A stretch of 64,000 nt of DNA from Lineus longissimus (taxonomy: Eukaryota > Nemertea > Pilidiophora > Heteronemertea > Lineidae): assembly GCF_910592395.1 (NCBI RefSeq), contig NC_088309.1, forward strand, positions 14,140,599 to 14,204,598. The letters are read 5' to 3'. Below are positions 54,456-64,000 of the stretch, in pieces (position 1 is the first letter of the stretch; each line of letters starts with the position of its first letter). The position numbers were made by a program, and so were the translations under genes. The notes beneath the pieces were generated by a model. It ran no database searches, was not told the origin of the DNA, and saw only the letters and a list, made by a program, of their open reading frames with translations.

Positions 54456-54811
54456 ATGCATTATGAGAGTAGATCTCATCCCACCCAAATAAGTATTTGT
54501 TGGCTCCATTTCTCTATTCATTTTATCTTGAAGTGATTACGACTCTTTTATATCATAAATACCTTTTAAATCATATTTCCCACGACAAATACAATGCTCT
54601 TCTCTCGCCTCAGAAGATATCAAAGCATCATAAAGTCATACACAAGTTGCTGAATGGAATCATATTTCAGACCCTATTGTCCATATGTTCAGCAGGCCTA
54701 ATCTAGTCAACTGACCTGAGCCAGACTTATGAATAGGAAATGAGATGGTTCATTTTCACTGCCTGAGAAAATGTAAAAAGTTGGCTGAATCGTTGGTGTA
54801 CGAAATCCCCT
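54456..54811. other. No recognisable feature
   Basis: Unique-looking stretch; plus ORF 54497-54706 has no resemblance. Confidence 0.4.
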
Positions 54812-55071
54812 TTAACCCTTTAGCTCCTTAACGCCCGGTCAGTTACTCCCTGTAAGGCCAGATCCGCCCGACCACATCGGCAATTTTTCACATCGACAGG
54901 GAAAACTGTAGAGTGAGACAAACCTCGTCTTGAGACCCAAGGAGGTCTACTGCGTTGATTCCATGCATGTTTTCATATTTTGATGTGTATCTATTGGGAG
55001 TAATCTTCAAGTAAAGTTTGGGACCCAGGTTTGTTAACATCGTGCAAATCACGCTATTGTGTGGCAGTACA

Positions 55072-55206
55072 ATGGCCAATTCACATGTATTATTCGGCGT
55101 CAGCGATGTATTACCGCAACTCGAAAGCGACGATTCAGAGGGATATGTTGATGATCTTTCAGACAGGGGCTCTGACATCGATGTTGGTGGAGGAATTGAG
55201 GTATGA
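55072..55206 (+). pseudogene. Acidic ORF fragment, possible piggyBac transposase N-terminus
   Basis: ATG at 55072, then a stretch with QLESDDSEGYVDDLSDRGSD ending at TGA 55204-55206, 44 codons. Acidic Ser/Asp-rich leaders are common in piggyBac-type transposases. No DDD catalytic part follows. Weak call based on composition and position after a CCCTTT...TTAA end. Confidence 0.4.
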
Positions 55207-56265
55207 GGGGGTCTGAAAGAGGGCTGATGGGGTCGCTAGCCAAACCACTGCTGACAACATGCATTGCAGCACTGCTACATGCATTTGTCATGGGCTTGTG
55301 AGTTGAAGCACTGCTATGATGTACATGGTACATGCTTGAATCATTTTGGTGCCTTTTTGTCGTCTGTGGGTTTTGTACATGTGGTCAAGGGAACATAAGA
55401 AAAATTATTTGACAAACTTCTATGACTATTTTTATGAATTATTGTACCAAAACTAAATAAATAACAAGAGAAACAGTTTGTTCTGCTTTATAGTTGATTG
55501 TTAAGAATCCTGTAGAACTTTCAATTGCAGGATTTGGACAAGATTTGACAAAGTAACGCAATTTCTTAGATTTTTAGTGTCGCCGCGGGAAGAGGAGGGT
55601 TAATTTTCTTACCTGACCCATTTGTCAAGAAACAAGAGGCCCACGGGCCTGGCGCTCAGCTGGATGACCTAATAGTAATAACATAGGACTGAGGGTGTAA
55701 ATAGTAAATATCGGCTTTATAGTACTACTGTTTGAAGGTCAAGAGAACACATTATACCACTAAAATTTCCAATGCAGAGCTGCCAGCTGGATGAAATATG
55801 ACTGAACTAATCATCCATGGTATGTAAATATTACAGGAGGCAATGGAAGATATCCCTAGTTCAGTAGATTGTATCGATAGCTTTACAGAAAAGAAGTGTC
55901 AGAGAGGATGTAACTTCTCCATGGACAACTGTAGTATGTCCAGGCTGGGTTGTACGTTGTACCAAGGACACAAATGCTGTCTGTATTTGAGCGGTATCCT
56001 GATAACAGAGGTCAAAATAAATAGAAATTACCAGTTTGGGACTAACACCACTGTCTTTTTTTTAATAAGGTAGAGATTACAGGAGTCAACAAAATTAACT
56101 TTATTGAGAGAAATTGACCTATCCTGCAGGTGATCGGAATTTACAAAGGGTCGTTTTTCATGACATCGTGCTCTACTAGTCAGTCAATCGGGAACCCATC
56201 TATTTTTTACTGGCATTGTGCTGTACTGCGTATCCCAAGTGAGTCGACCGGGAACCAATCTATCT

Positions 56266-57346
56266 GTTGCGCAAACATGTTCAAATTGGCTATATCTTGA
56301 ATAGATTGAATTGCGATGAAAATCTAATGCAATAAAGGGACAAAGAGACAAATTAATCAAACCGATTGTCCACAGACTCGGACCCTGCAATGGCGTGATC
56401 TATGCGTGCATATAAAAGTATATCAATTGGTCCGAATGAGATGATGAGGCAATGACAATATGCCTCGTTCCTTAGTCAGCAATATGCCCCTTTTTATACG
56501 GAGAAAAAGGAGAACCCAGAGAGGCCTTCACATGTCGGCTTCCAAATGGCTCGAACCAACTGTACTATCACTACTATAACTTTAAAATGCGTGCTCCTAC
56601 TACATGTAGCAATGTATCGGGCAAGGCACTTAGTCGACAGGCAAGCTAGAAGTTCAGCACCGTGAGCAGCTCCTTGATGAGGCCATGTCAAGTTCAGCGC
56701 GCCTCTTCAGATACATCAAGTATTGAAAGCTGTGGTGAGCACATAAAAAGACCATGGTCACCTTAATTTGAAAATCCCTTCAAAATCAAGGGCTAGCTCT
56801 GACAAAAACAGCACCCATAAACAATAGACCACCAATTTGACCCCAGCTCCTAACTGCCGGAAAACCAAAGTTCAGCAACTAAAAGTACCAAAAATACATT
56901 TTTGTTTACATTTGAACTGCACACATGTGTTTGTTTACAATTTCATTTCCCGCGAAATCTTGAAATCAGGTGACCTGCAATCGTTGATTGAAAATAACAT
57001 TAACCTGGGTTCAGCAGGTCAGCAGGTATACCGGCTGTTCCAATCATCCCCCTACAGCCAGCTGTTCAAAAGGTAATGTTATTCACCCCACAGGGAGTGC
57101 AGGTAATTGATTAAGCCCCAGCATAACTTAACAGCAATGGCTTGGCTTCTGTGAGCGGTAAGGAGAATTGACAGTGTCCAATTAAAAATCCCTCATTACT
57201 GCTCCGCTGAAGTGAATTTTTGAACGAAACCAAGACGTTGCATCAGGGTAAGGTGTCACCACCATTCATGCAAAATTTCAAGGCGATCCAACGCCTCTAA
57301 GTGTGACTTTATTCGTCCCCCTTCCAGTATTATTATATAGAAGATT
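56266..57346 (+). repeat. Repeat E, copy 1
   Basis: About 1.08 kb matching 59121-60211 in order and orientation (for example CCACAGACTCGGACCCTG, GTGCATATAAAAGTA, TCCCCCTACAGCCAGC, TCATTACTGCTCCGCTGAAG). Ends near AGTATTATTATATAGAAG. Family unknown. The beginning and end have no clear TIR. Confidence 0.75.
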
Positions 57347-58233
57347 TAGACCAGCGATGACGTCATTTCTGGTGATTCCCTACGTTGTCCTTTTTAAAGT
57401 GTGCCATTTGGCATGCATTAGCATGCAATGCATTTTATCAGCGCTGCCAATTGCAGAACAGAATGCCATAGCTCCGTCAATTTAGAATCAATTTTTATGG
57501 GAGTAACATTATTGTGTTGCTTGGAATGTCTACTTTTTACTCATGTAAGAATTGTAGTAATACAAACTAATATGCAAATAGAATCATGCCGATTCACTGC
57601 ACACACTGTGGGAATTCTCCACTTCAAAATACATCGCAAACAGAGCGTGCACTTCCGATATCGTTTTCACAGAATTGTGGCCAAATTTTCAAGAACTAAT
57701 TTCTGAAAGTATTCCCTTAAGACCTTATGACTGCCCACTGAAAGGAACTAGTGATAATATCGCCTACTTGACCACTTTTTAGCAGAAAATTGGTTACTTT
57801 CCGTGTTGCAAAATCAATCTTCCATCTTTAGATTGGTCACAGTGGGTATGCTGAAATATAGCCTGGTTCCTTGGCCAATTCAATGCGCAGAATACAACTG
57901 CGCAACTATACGTCATAACCCGGGCTTTTGAATCGTCAAAAAATCTGTCAAATGTGCCTGTAGCGCCAACTGGCGGTGAAAACTAAACTAATTCCATTAC
58001 AAGTCAAAATGAAAAATTATTCAAAAATATTCGGCCAGATTTGAAAACAATATTTCCTCTGTGGACTGAGGGATAAAGGAGAGAAGTTTAAACTTCCCAA
58101 TGACCTCATTCGCCGAATGTAGGTCAGATCGCGCTGATTTTTGGTTTCTGAGTTTCCCTTGGGCTATTCCTAATTTAGCAGCGTCAACAAAGTGCCTAGG
58201 TCTTACGGTTACAAAATGCCCAAAAGTGACACG

Positions 58234-58265
58234 GACGGAAGGAAGGAAGGAAGGAAGGAAGGACG
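58234..58265. repeat. (GGAA)n microsatellite of B5
   Basis: Seven GGAA units then GGACGGACACC, at the position of the GGAT array in other B copies. Confidence 0.95.
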
Positions 58266-58507
58266 GACACCATTATCTTAGTAATATTGCCAGCTTCGCT
58301 GACTCTGTCAGCCGAGTTAAAAAACCCTCTGGTGTGTAGAGGACCATCTGTATAACAAAACAAACAAAACTTGTAGTACATGATCTCTTTTTTTTTTCTA
58401 TCACTTTTTCCAAGAAAGGACTACATGTCATTTTTTGTGAAAATGCGAAAACGCTCTAGGGAACCATGGTATTTATAAATTAAATTCTCAGGAGCTAAAG
58501 GGGTTAA

Positions 58508-58826
58508 ACTATCGCTCTGCGGACTGGCGAGCACAGTGGCATCCTGGCATACTTCATGTAGCAGGTATTTCGGCGAATTGCACATCACAGTGAAGACAAG
58601 CTCTTAGGCTACCTATTTTATATGCGTTTTACTACTTAAAAACTTAGCTATTCTTACATGTTATTCAACTGCCTGCTAATCTCTTAAATGATGTACTGAT
58701 GTGGGCTTTATGACGGTATGATACGGTATATGTTGACTGTTCACAGCATTCAATAAGGCAGGTGGACTATCCCAATGACAAACAAGTTCCTATCCCTCTA
58801 AGATGAGCATTCTTTGTGGAGACTAC
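58508..58826. other. No recognisable feature
   Basis: A 320-bp spacer between two piggyBac-like elements. Confidence 0.4.
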
Positions 58827-59120
58827 TTAACCCTTTCTGGACACTTGGTATGCAGGGCGTATTATGTATTTCCAACACTATTTCTGTATGATACACTCCG
58901 CGCATTATGCCTTCAACACAGCGATACATGAAATGTGTGGTGCTGCCATGGTATTGATTTAGGAGAGGATGGTTTGAGTGACTCTGGTGGGGAAAATGAT
59001 TCTGACTGGAAATTTGATCATGTTGATCAGGGGGCCCCCGAAGCAAACTTGAGAAATTTCATTTATCTGCATTTATTTCCAAAATAATATCAACATCAGA
59101 TGGTAACTAGCATTGTACCC

Positions 59121-60211
59121 GTGGCGCAGGCAGGTTCAAATGGGCTATACCTTGAATAGATTGAATTGCAATGAAAATATAATGCAATATCAAAGGAGCA
59201 ATATCGAAGAGACAAATTAAACCAACCATTTGTCCACAGACTCGGACCCTGTGGCGTGCTGTATGCGTGCATATAAAAGTAAATCAATTGGTCCGAATGA
59301 GATGATGAGGCAATGTGAATATACCTCGTCCTTAGTCAGCAATATGCCCCTTTTTATACGGAGATGAAGGAGAACCCAGATAGGCCTTCACATGTCGGCC
59401 TCCAAATGGCTCGGACCCGGCAATTGCACTATCACTACTAAAACTTTAAAATGCGTGCTCCTCCTACATGTAGCATGATCTCGGGCAAGGCACTTAGTCG
59501 ACAGGCAAGCTAGAAGTTCAGCACCGTGAGCAGCTCCTTGATAAGGCCATGCCAAGTTCAGAGTGCCTCTTCAGATAGGCCTACATCAAGTTTTGAAAGC
59601 TGTGGTGAGCACATAAACATACCATTGTAACCTTAATTTGAAAATCCCTTCATAATCAAGGGCTAGCTCTGGCTAATACAGTACCAATATACGATAGACC
59701 ATCAATTTGACCCCAGCTCCTTACTGCGGGAAAACCCAAGTCCAGCAACCAAAAGTATCAAAATACATTTTTGTTTACATTTGAACTGCACACATGCGTT
59801 TGTTTACAATTTCTTTCCCGCGAAATCTCGAAGATCAGGTGACCTACAATCGTGGATTGAAAATAACATTAACCTTGGTTCAGCAGGTCAACAGGTGTAC
59901 AGGCTGTTCCAATCATCCCCCTACAGCCAGCCGTTCAACAGGTAGTGTTAGTCACCCCACAGGGAGTGCAGGTGATTCATTAATCCCCTGCATAACTGAA
60001 CAGCAATGGCTTGGCTTCCGTGAGTGATAAGGAGAATTGACCGTGTCCGATTAAAAATCCCTCATTACTGCTCCGCTGAAGTAAATTTCCGAAAATAAAC
60101 ATGACGTTGCATCAGGATAACATATCACCTGCAAACGTGCAAAATTTGGAGACGAAACACGACCCCCAAATGGCACTTTAGCGAGCCGCCTTATAGTATT
60201 ATGATATAGAT
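59121..60211 (+). repeat. Repeat E, copy 2
   Basis: Matches 56266-57346 with small indels. Ends CTTATAGTATTATGATATAG. Its start reads GGCGCAGGCAGGTTCAAATG. Confidence 0.75.
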
Positions 60212-60261
60212 GTTATCACCTACACAGGCTTATAATGTTCACAAAAAAATTTGTATGTAAA

Positions 60262-61565
60262 ATGAAATGGCTAGGGCCATTGTGCTCACCTCTTGTGTAG
60301 CATTGATGGATGACATGGAAAGTGAATTGAATTGAGGTAACTACAGAAATGACAAAGCAGAATAGACTATTTTTTGATGATCTGACCAGTAATTGTCTAT
60401 TATATCAACCAAGTCGATTGTGGCAGATGGAGTAGGATTGGTGAATACGAGGTCCAATTTAGACTGATAGTTGGTGGTGTGCATTGTAGTTTTCCCCTTC
60501 ACCTATGATGTGGATTAATTTTTCAATATAGAGTCGACATCCACTCCATCCAGCAACCCCGCCGTCGCCAGTTATCCCTTTATATTTAGCTAGAATGAGA
60601 CAACATCATCAAATGTTTCGATTATAAAATCAACTTTTTACCATTATAAAGTCGCTGATCACAAAAAGTTGGACTGTAAGAAAAAAGTTAAAGTACGCCT
60701 AAAACAAGCTACTCTAGGCCTAGGCCTACAACGAGCCTAGATATGGAACCTGGAAACATGTATCTACACCGAGTATTACTTCACCACCACTAAGATCAGC
60801 CAATAGGCAATACACTATACCTACCATATCATGCATTATACATTACTTCTTAGGCTATGTCAATCTCAACGACCCTTTCAGCACCTATTTTCACCTCTTC
60901 AACCTAGAAATCAATCACTACACTAGAGTGTGGAAGGAGATTTCAAAGTCATTAATTACTTCTACGGCCATGACTTGATATCAACAACAATATCCAGCTT
61001 CAAGAATGTTGAAAAACACAGAAATTTCAGCGATTTCCCCAGTTCACTGAAAGCAGACATGTTTATTTTGCATTCTAGTGTATCAGAATGACACCAGATG
61101 GCATGTGCATTTATAGTCACTTGGCTGTTTTTGGTTTTAGCCATCTAGTGGCCAAACGAAATATCAAACCGGACCGAAATTTGGTGCCCAAGGGTATTTC
61201 ACTAGGAGATACAAGTACCAAGTTTTAAGTCAAAAGCTTCAGTAGTTGCAAAATGTGCCAATATCGGCCAATTTACGCTATTTGACTTCTGTGACCTTAA
61301 TAAATAGGTCAACTCAAAAACCTGTATGATATGTTATGTATCTTTCTTAGATGTCCCTATGATAAAAATTTGGCAATGATCCAGCCATTAAGGAGATATA
61401 GCACTTTTTGTGTTTACGGATTTAGCCACCTGGTGGACAAATTAGGAATCAGACCAGACTGAAATTTGATCACCCAGGTGTCATTACATGGGGAAACATG
61501 TGTACCAAGTTTCAAGTCAATAGCTCCAGTCAATAGCTCTCACCTCTCAGAGAGGTGAGCTAAAA
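60262..61565 (-). mobile_element. Type A element with EEP remnant, complete ends
   Basis: GGCC end AATGAAATGGCTAGGGCCAT at 60262, hairpin end CTCACCTCT, CAG, AGAGGTGAG at 61539-61559 then CTAAAAA. The microsatellite is lost. EEP remnant next to the GGCC end, then about 600 bp not shared with other copies (60520-61120), then two cores. Confidence 0.68.
60335..60503 (-). pseudogene. EEP C-terminal remnant with internal deletion
   Basis: On the minus strand GEGENYN, then after a deletion NYQSKLDLVFTNPTPSATID and DLVDIIDNYWSDHQKIVYS then stop. It matches the end of the 37290-38213 ORF almost residue for residue, lacking about 20 residues (the KLETFMFQAYNF part). Confidence 0.78.
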
Positions 61566-61819
61566 ACAGCATAGGCCACATATTTATTGGAAGACTTTCA
61601 AAAGTTGGCGAAATTCGCAGATTTTGACGATTTTCACCTAGATCAGGAAAACACCCCCAAAATGTCATGTTCTTATCTTTTTCAAATAATTTTCTGCTGA
61701 AATATGCAGAACATTATTATCCATCAGGTCTATGCTGTTTTTTTTTATCAGGGGCACTGGTAAGTGTTCAGGACTTATTTCAATCACCAAAATTGACATT
61801 TGACTGAGTCACGGAATAT

Positions 61820-62009
61820 GCTAATTAGATCACCTGGGCCTGGTTGTTCAAAAGCACAAAAGTTATGTTAGCCTTAATGTTAACGTTAAGTTAGTATTCT
61901 GAAGGACGTTATCTCTTTCAGTTAAATCAATTAAAATTTGCACGTTAAGACGAAACGTTTCCGTTAAGCCTAACGTTGCTTTGAACAATTCAGCCTTGAT
62001 CTAATTAGC
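61820..62009. mobile_element. 190-bp inverted-repeat MITE
   Basis: Perfect 13-bp ends GCTAATTAGATCA and TGATCTAATTAGC, followed inside by imperfect inverted GTTGTTCAAAAGC / GCTTTGAACAATT, then GTTAACGTTAAG-type words. No ORF. Superfamily unknown. Confidence 0.65.
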
Positions 62010-62219
62010 AATTTTCTTCTCAAAATTATTTTATCTTTGAATAAAGTTTAGCAAGCTGCTTATATGTTTAAGTAGTTGTTTCGTATGATCTCTTTAAGTT
62101 TTTGAGAACTCGCCCATTAAAAAAAGGTCCTAAAAATGCCAAAATTTTGCCCTGGGTGAACATATCTGTTGTCCCGAAAGGGTTAAAGTCCACAATTCAA
62201 GCAAATTTAAGTCAACGTC

Positions 62220-62510
62220 TTCAATTATATGATCATATCAATGAGAAAACAACATTTTATTCTGAAATATGGTGCTAGAATTTAGTTTTATCTAGTATTT
62301 TGTATCACGAATATCCGTCGGCTGCCAAAGAAAAAGTTCTTCATGAATCTTCGGCTTGTGATATCATTTCAATTATATGATCATATCAACGAGAAAACAA
62401 CATTTCATTCTGAAATATGGTGCTAGAATTTAGTTTATCTAGTATTTTGTATCACGAATATCCGTCGGCTGCCAAAGAAAAAGTTCTTCATGAATCTTCG
62501 GCTCGTGACA
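62220..62510. repeat. Tandem duplication, two 145-147 bp units
   Basis: Unit TCAATTATATGATCATATCA ... CTTCATGAATCTTCGGCTYG, TGAYAT at about 62221-62366 and 62367-62510, with only a few substitutions and a 1-bp indel. Recent local duplication. Confidence 0.9.
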
Positions 62511-62591
62511 TGCTACTAGGGAGGCGAGTTCGGGAATGCTGCCATTTTATGTACATGTTGTACACTGTCGCAATCATATGAGCTCAAGAGA

Positions 62592-62849
62592 ATGCCATAT
62601 TATTGTGTTGTTGGGGAGTATAAGAATGTGACAAATAGAAAAGTCGGTATTTCTACACACCCATTTCCTAAAGATGGCACGGTACATAGGAAATGGGTAA
62701 AGTTTGTAAAAAAGATTGAGGCTGAACTTAGTTGAGCCAGATGTACAAAATGTGTTGAGTTATTTGCAACCAGCACTTCACGGAATATTGTTTTGTGGAT
62801 ATCCCATCATTCGAATGTGCACTGGAACCGAATAACCATACAAATAGGT
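62592..62849 (+). pseudogene. THAP domain pseudogene
   Basis: ATG at 62592: MPYYCVVGEY, then STHPFPKDGTVHRKWVKFVK, with the Pro and Trp of THAP, but the second zinc Cys is replaced (GEYK). The frame meets TGA at about 62733. A second frame from 62759 reads VICNQHFTEYCFVDIPSFEC, the C-terminal Cys-x2-His part. A frameshift plus the lost Cys make it non-functional. It is on the opposite strand to the 53.4 kb THAP ORF and clearly diverged from it. Confidence 0.7.
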
Positions 62850-64000
62850 TAGTTTGTTCGACGTTCAAAGTACTTCTGCAATTATCAACTCGTATCTTGT
62901 ACCCCCCTCCTCAAGCCTTCGTCACCTTAACGACATTCACATGTAAATTTTCGGCTGAGCTACAACTGTAAGCTGTAAGGGTTCATCACACACTGATGGA
63001 AATTTGCCATAAGCATCACTGCATGTACTGGTCATACAGAAAGACTTTCGACATCTCATCACCTCTGGGCCAGGGCTTGTCAAAAGATAAAGACGTTTCT
63101 TCAACAGTGACGGCCGAAATACCATAAGCACTACGACCACACAGTTACCCATACTATGTTATGTAAGCTTGTCCTTTCTGCTTTTTTTTCTCTTGGTGGT
63201 TATCCATTTTAGTGTAAAATTTGCTCTTCGCCGTCTCAATCCATGATTATTTTCGAAAAGTGAAAGGTTAGCAATTGATTTTAAAATTTTACAGCATGTA
63301 CATGTATTGCTTGTAGTAATACTAATCCTGGTGGTGGAGTTTAATCCTGCTTAGCACTGCATAACTAGCATCTTTCCTGAATGTCCTATCCATTCTTCTT
63401 GTAGCATATGTTTCAAGCACCAATAAAATTTCTGTTTTATACCATGCATTTTAGCCTGTATTGTCAGAAGGCGCTCTTTGCTCGTGGTTTACATTACAGC
63501 ACGCTTGCAGAGCTCAGCACAGAATGCGTACTAACAACGAGCAAAGAGCTCCTTTAATTTTTAATTTTTCATAGGGCGAGACTTTTTTTATTAGTTGGTG
63601 CTCGGATTTTTGGAGGAATATATTTTTGAGGAGGACGCAAAACAAAAAACAAAAAAATGTTTTTTTCCAAAGATTTCATGGTCTCGAAAAAAATGATAGG
63701 ATTTCTCAAAGTCGGAGGGAATGATAAAAATAAAAAATTTTCCTAAAAAAGTAGTGCATTTTCACATATTGAACAGTCAGCAGCCAGACTCATAACAATA
63801 GACTGGTTCTCGTCATAATATCTACTGTGGATGCATTAGGAAAGGACAAGATTCAGTCTTGGTCTGGCAGAGCTGGTCTGGCATTCGCACTTTCGATTTG
63901 AATGATCAATCCGACGAAGCTAATTTTAATTCAATAATGTCGAATTTTGATTTTGAAAAAAATATTTTTGATCTTTTAAGTTACTGTCGGGCGTCGGAGC
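62850..64000. other. No recognisable gene; one inverted repeat
   Basis: A 13-bp perfect inverted repeat, GCTCTTTGCTCGT (63473-63485) and its complement (63537-63549), flanks 51 nt. The last 400 bp are A-rich. The minus ORF 62937-63152 is unconvincing. Confidence 0.5.

Larger units (their letters stand above)
55632..58323 (+). mobile_element. Hairpin-ended element, type B, diverged copy B5
   Basis: GGCC end ACAAGAGGCCCACGGGCCTG then GCGCTCAGCTGG; (GGAA)n at 58235-58262; degenerate hairpin CGCTGACTCTGTCAGCCGAG then TTAAAAAA at about 58297-58323. It contains repeat E1 (56266-57346). The 57347-57720 part matches the B1/B4 interior at lower identity. Confidence 0.72.
54816..58503 (+). mobile_element. 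piggyBac-like TTAA element, split by B5
   Basis: TTAA at 54812-54815 and 58504-58507. Left end CCCTTTAGCTCCT; right end reads CCCCTTTAGCTCCT inverted, one base longer. Without B5 it is about 1.0 kb. It retains an acidic plus ORF about 250 bp from the left end, as at the N-terminus of many piggyBac transposases. Confidence 0.68.
58831..62182 (+). mobile_element. piggyBac-like TTAA element carrying three other repeats
   Basis: TTAA at 58827-58830 and 62183-62186; left end CCCTTTCTGGACA, right end reads CCCTTTCGGGACA with AACAG, inverted. An acidic ORF remnant (GLSDSGGENDSDWKFD, about 58969-59016, plus) follows the left end. Repeat E copy 2, a type A element with EEP remnant and a foldback MITE lie inside; the element's own sequence is under 1 kb. 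Confidence 0.65.

Noticed and set aside
62937-63152. Minus ORF starting MGNCVVVV, considered as a third THAP domain
   Set aside because: Second zinc Cys, Trp and Cys-x2-His spacing are absent in any single frame.

Overview
This is eukaryotic DNA from an animal, most likely a marine invertebrate. The support is one spliced exon with canonical GT/AG borders encoding part of a PHR domain (BTBD1/2 type), THAP domains, LINE and Ty3/gypsy reverse-transcribing elements, piggyBac-like and Kolobok-like TTAA transposons, and a strong excess of the palindrome TAGGCCTA, which I associate (from memory, not tested) with echinoderm and hemichordate-type genomes. The phylum cannot be fixed from this window. 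There are no operons and no tRNA or rRNA genes that I can see.

Host gene content is very low. A BTBD-like exon (minus strand, 1640-1786) and a possible 3'-terminal exon with a polyadenylation signal (minus, 7280-7466, with an upstream exon-like segment present twice) are the only stretches that look like ordinary host genes. The rest is a dense, nested mass of transposable elements.

Layout. 1-3.7 kb: two near-identical hairpin-ended elements, the second inside a TA-flanked Tc1/mariner-pogo-type element just beside the BTBD exon. 4-13.6 kb: sparse sequence with AT-rich word-like DNA, a tandem array, a 103-bp-arm foldback, two TTAA elements and a TIR candidate. 13.6-24.7 kb: a LINE ORF split by a 10.3 kb LTR element that has a decayed Gag, no visible Pol and two unknown ORFs; this LTR element is itself split by a 2.3 kb tandem-core element, which is split by a 660-bp TIR element (four nested levels). 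24.7-33.3 kb: truncated elements, then a young full-length Ty3/gypsy element (27635-32797, LTRs differing at 1 of 220 positions, AAGTG target duplication) inside a type B hairpin element. 33.3-39.4 kb: 146-bp units and a TIR element containing a 2.2 kb hairpin element that carries an endonuclease/exonuclease/phosphatase (EEP) ORF. 39.4-52.2 kb: rearranged tandem cores and three more type B copies. 52.2-54 kb: a 1.39 kb TTAA element with a clean THAP ORF. 54-62.2 kb: two piggyBac-like elements, each split by a hairpin element. 62.2-64 kb: a 146-bp tandem duplication, a THAP pseudogene and unassigned DNA.

The unifying observation is a set of modular repeats (called here A, B, C and D). One end has a GGCC palindrome followed by a short tag; the middle has tandem cores of roughly 150-300 bp; then come a conserved pre-microsatellite module, a microsatellite ending in GGACGCCA or similar, and a terminal hairpin whose arm repeats the tag, followed by an A run. 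Three copies carry EEP endonuclease coding sequence reading toward the GGCC end. This architecture is what is known for Helentron-type rolling-circle transposons and their non-autonomous derivatives (HINE/DINE and the bivalve pearl type), so I infer that these elements are a Helentron-related system that dominates this locus.
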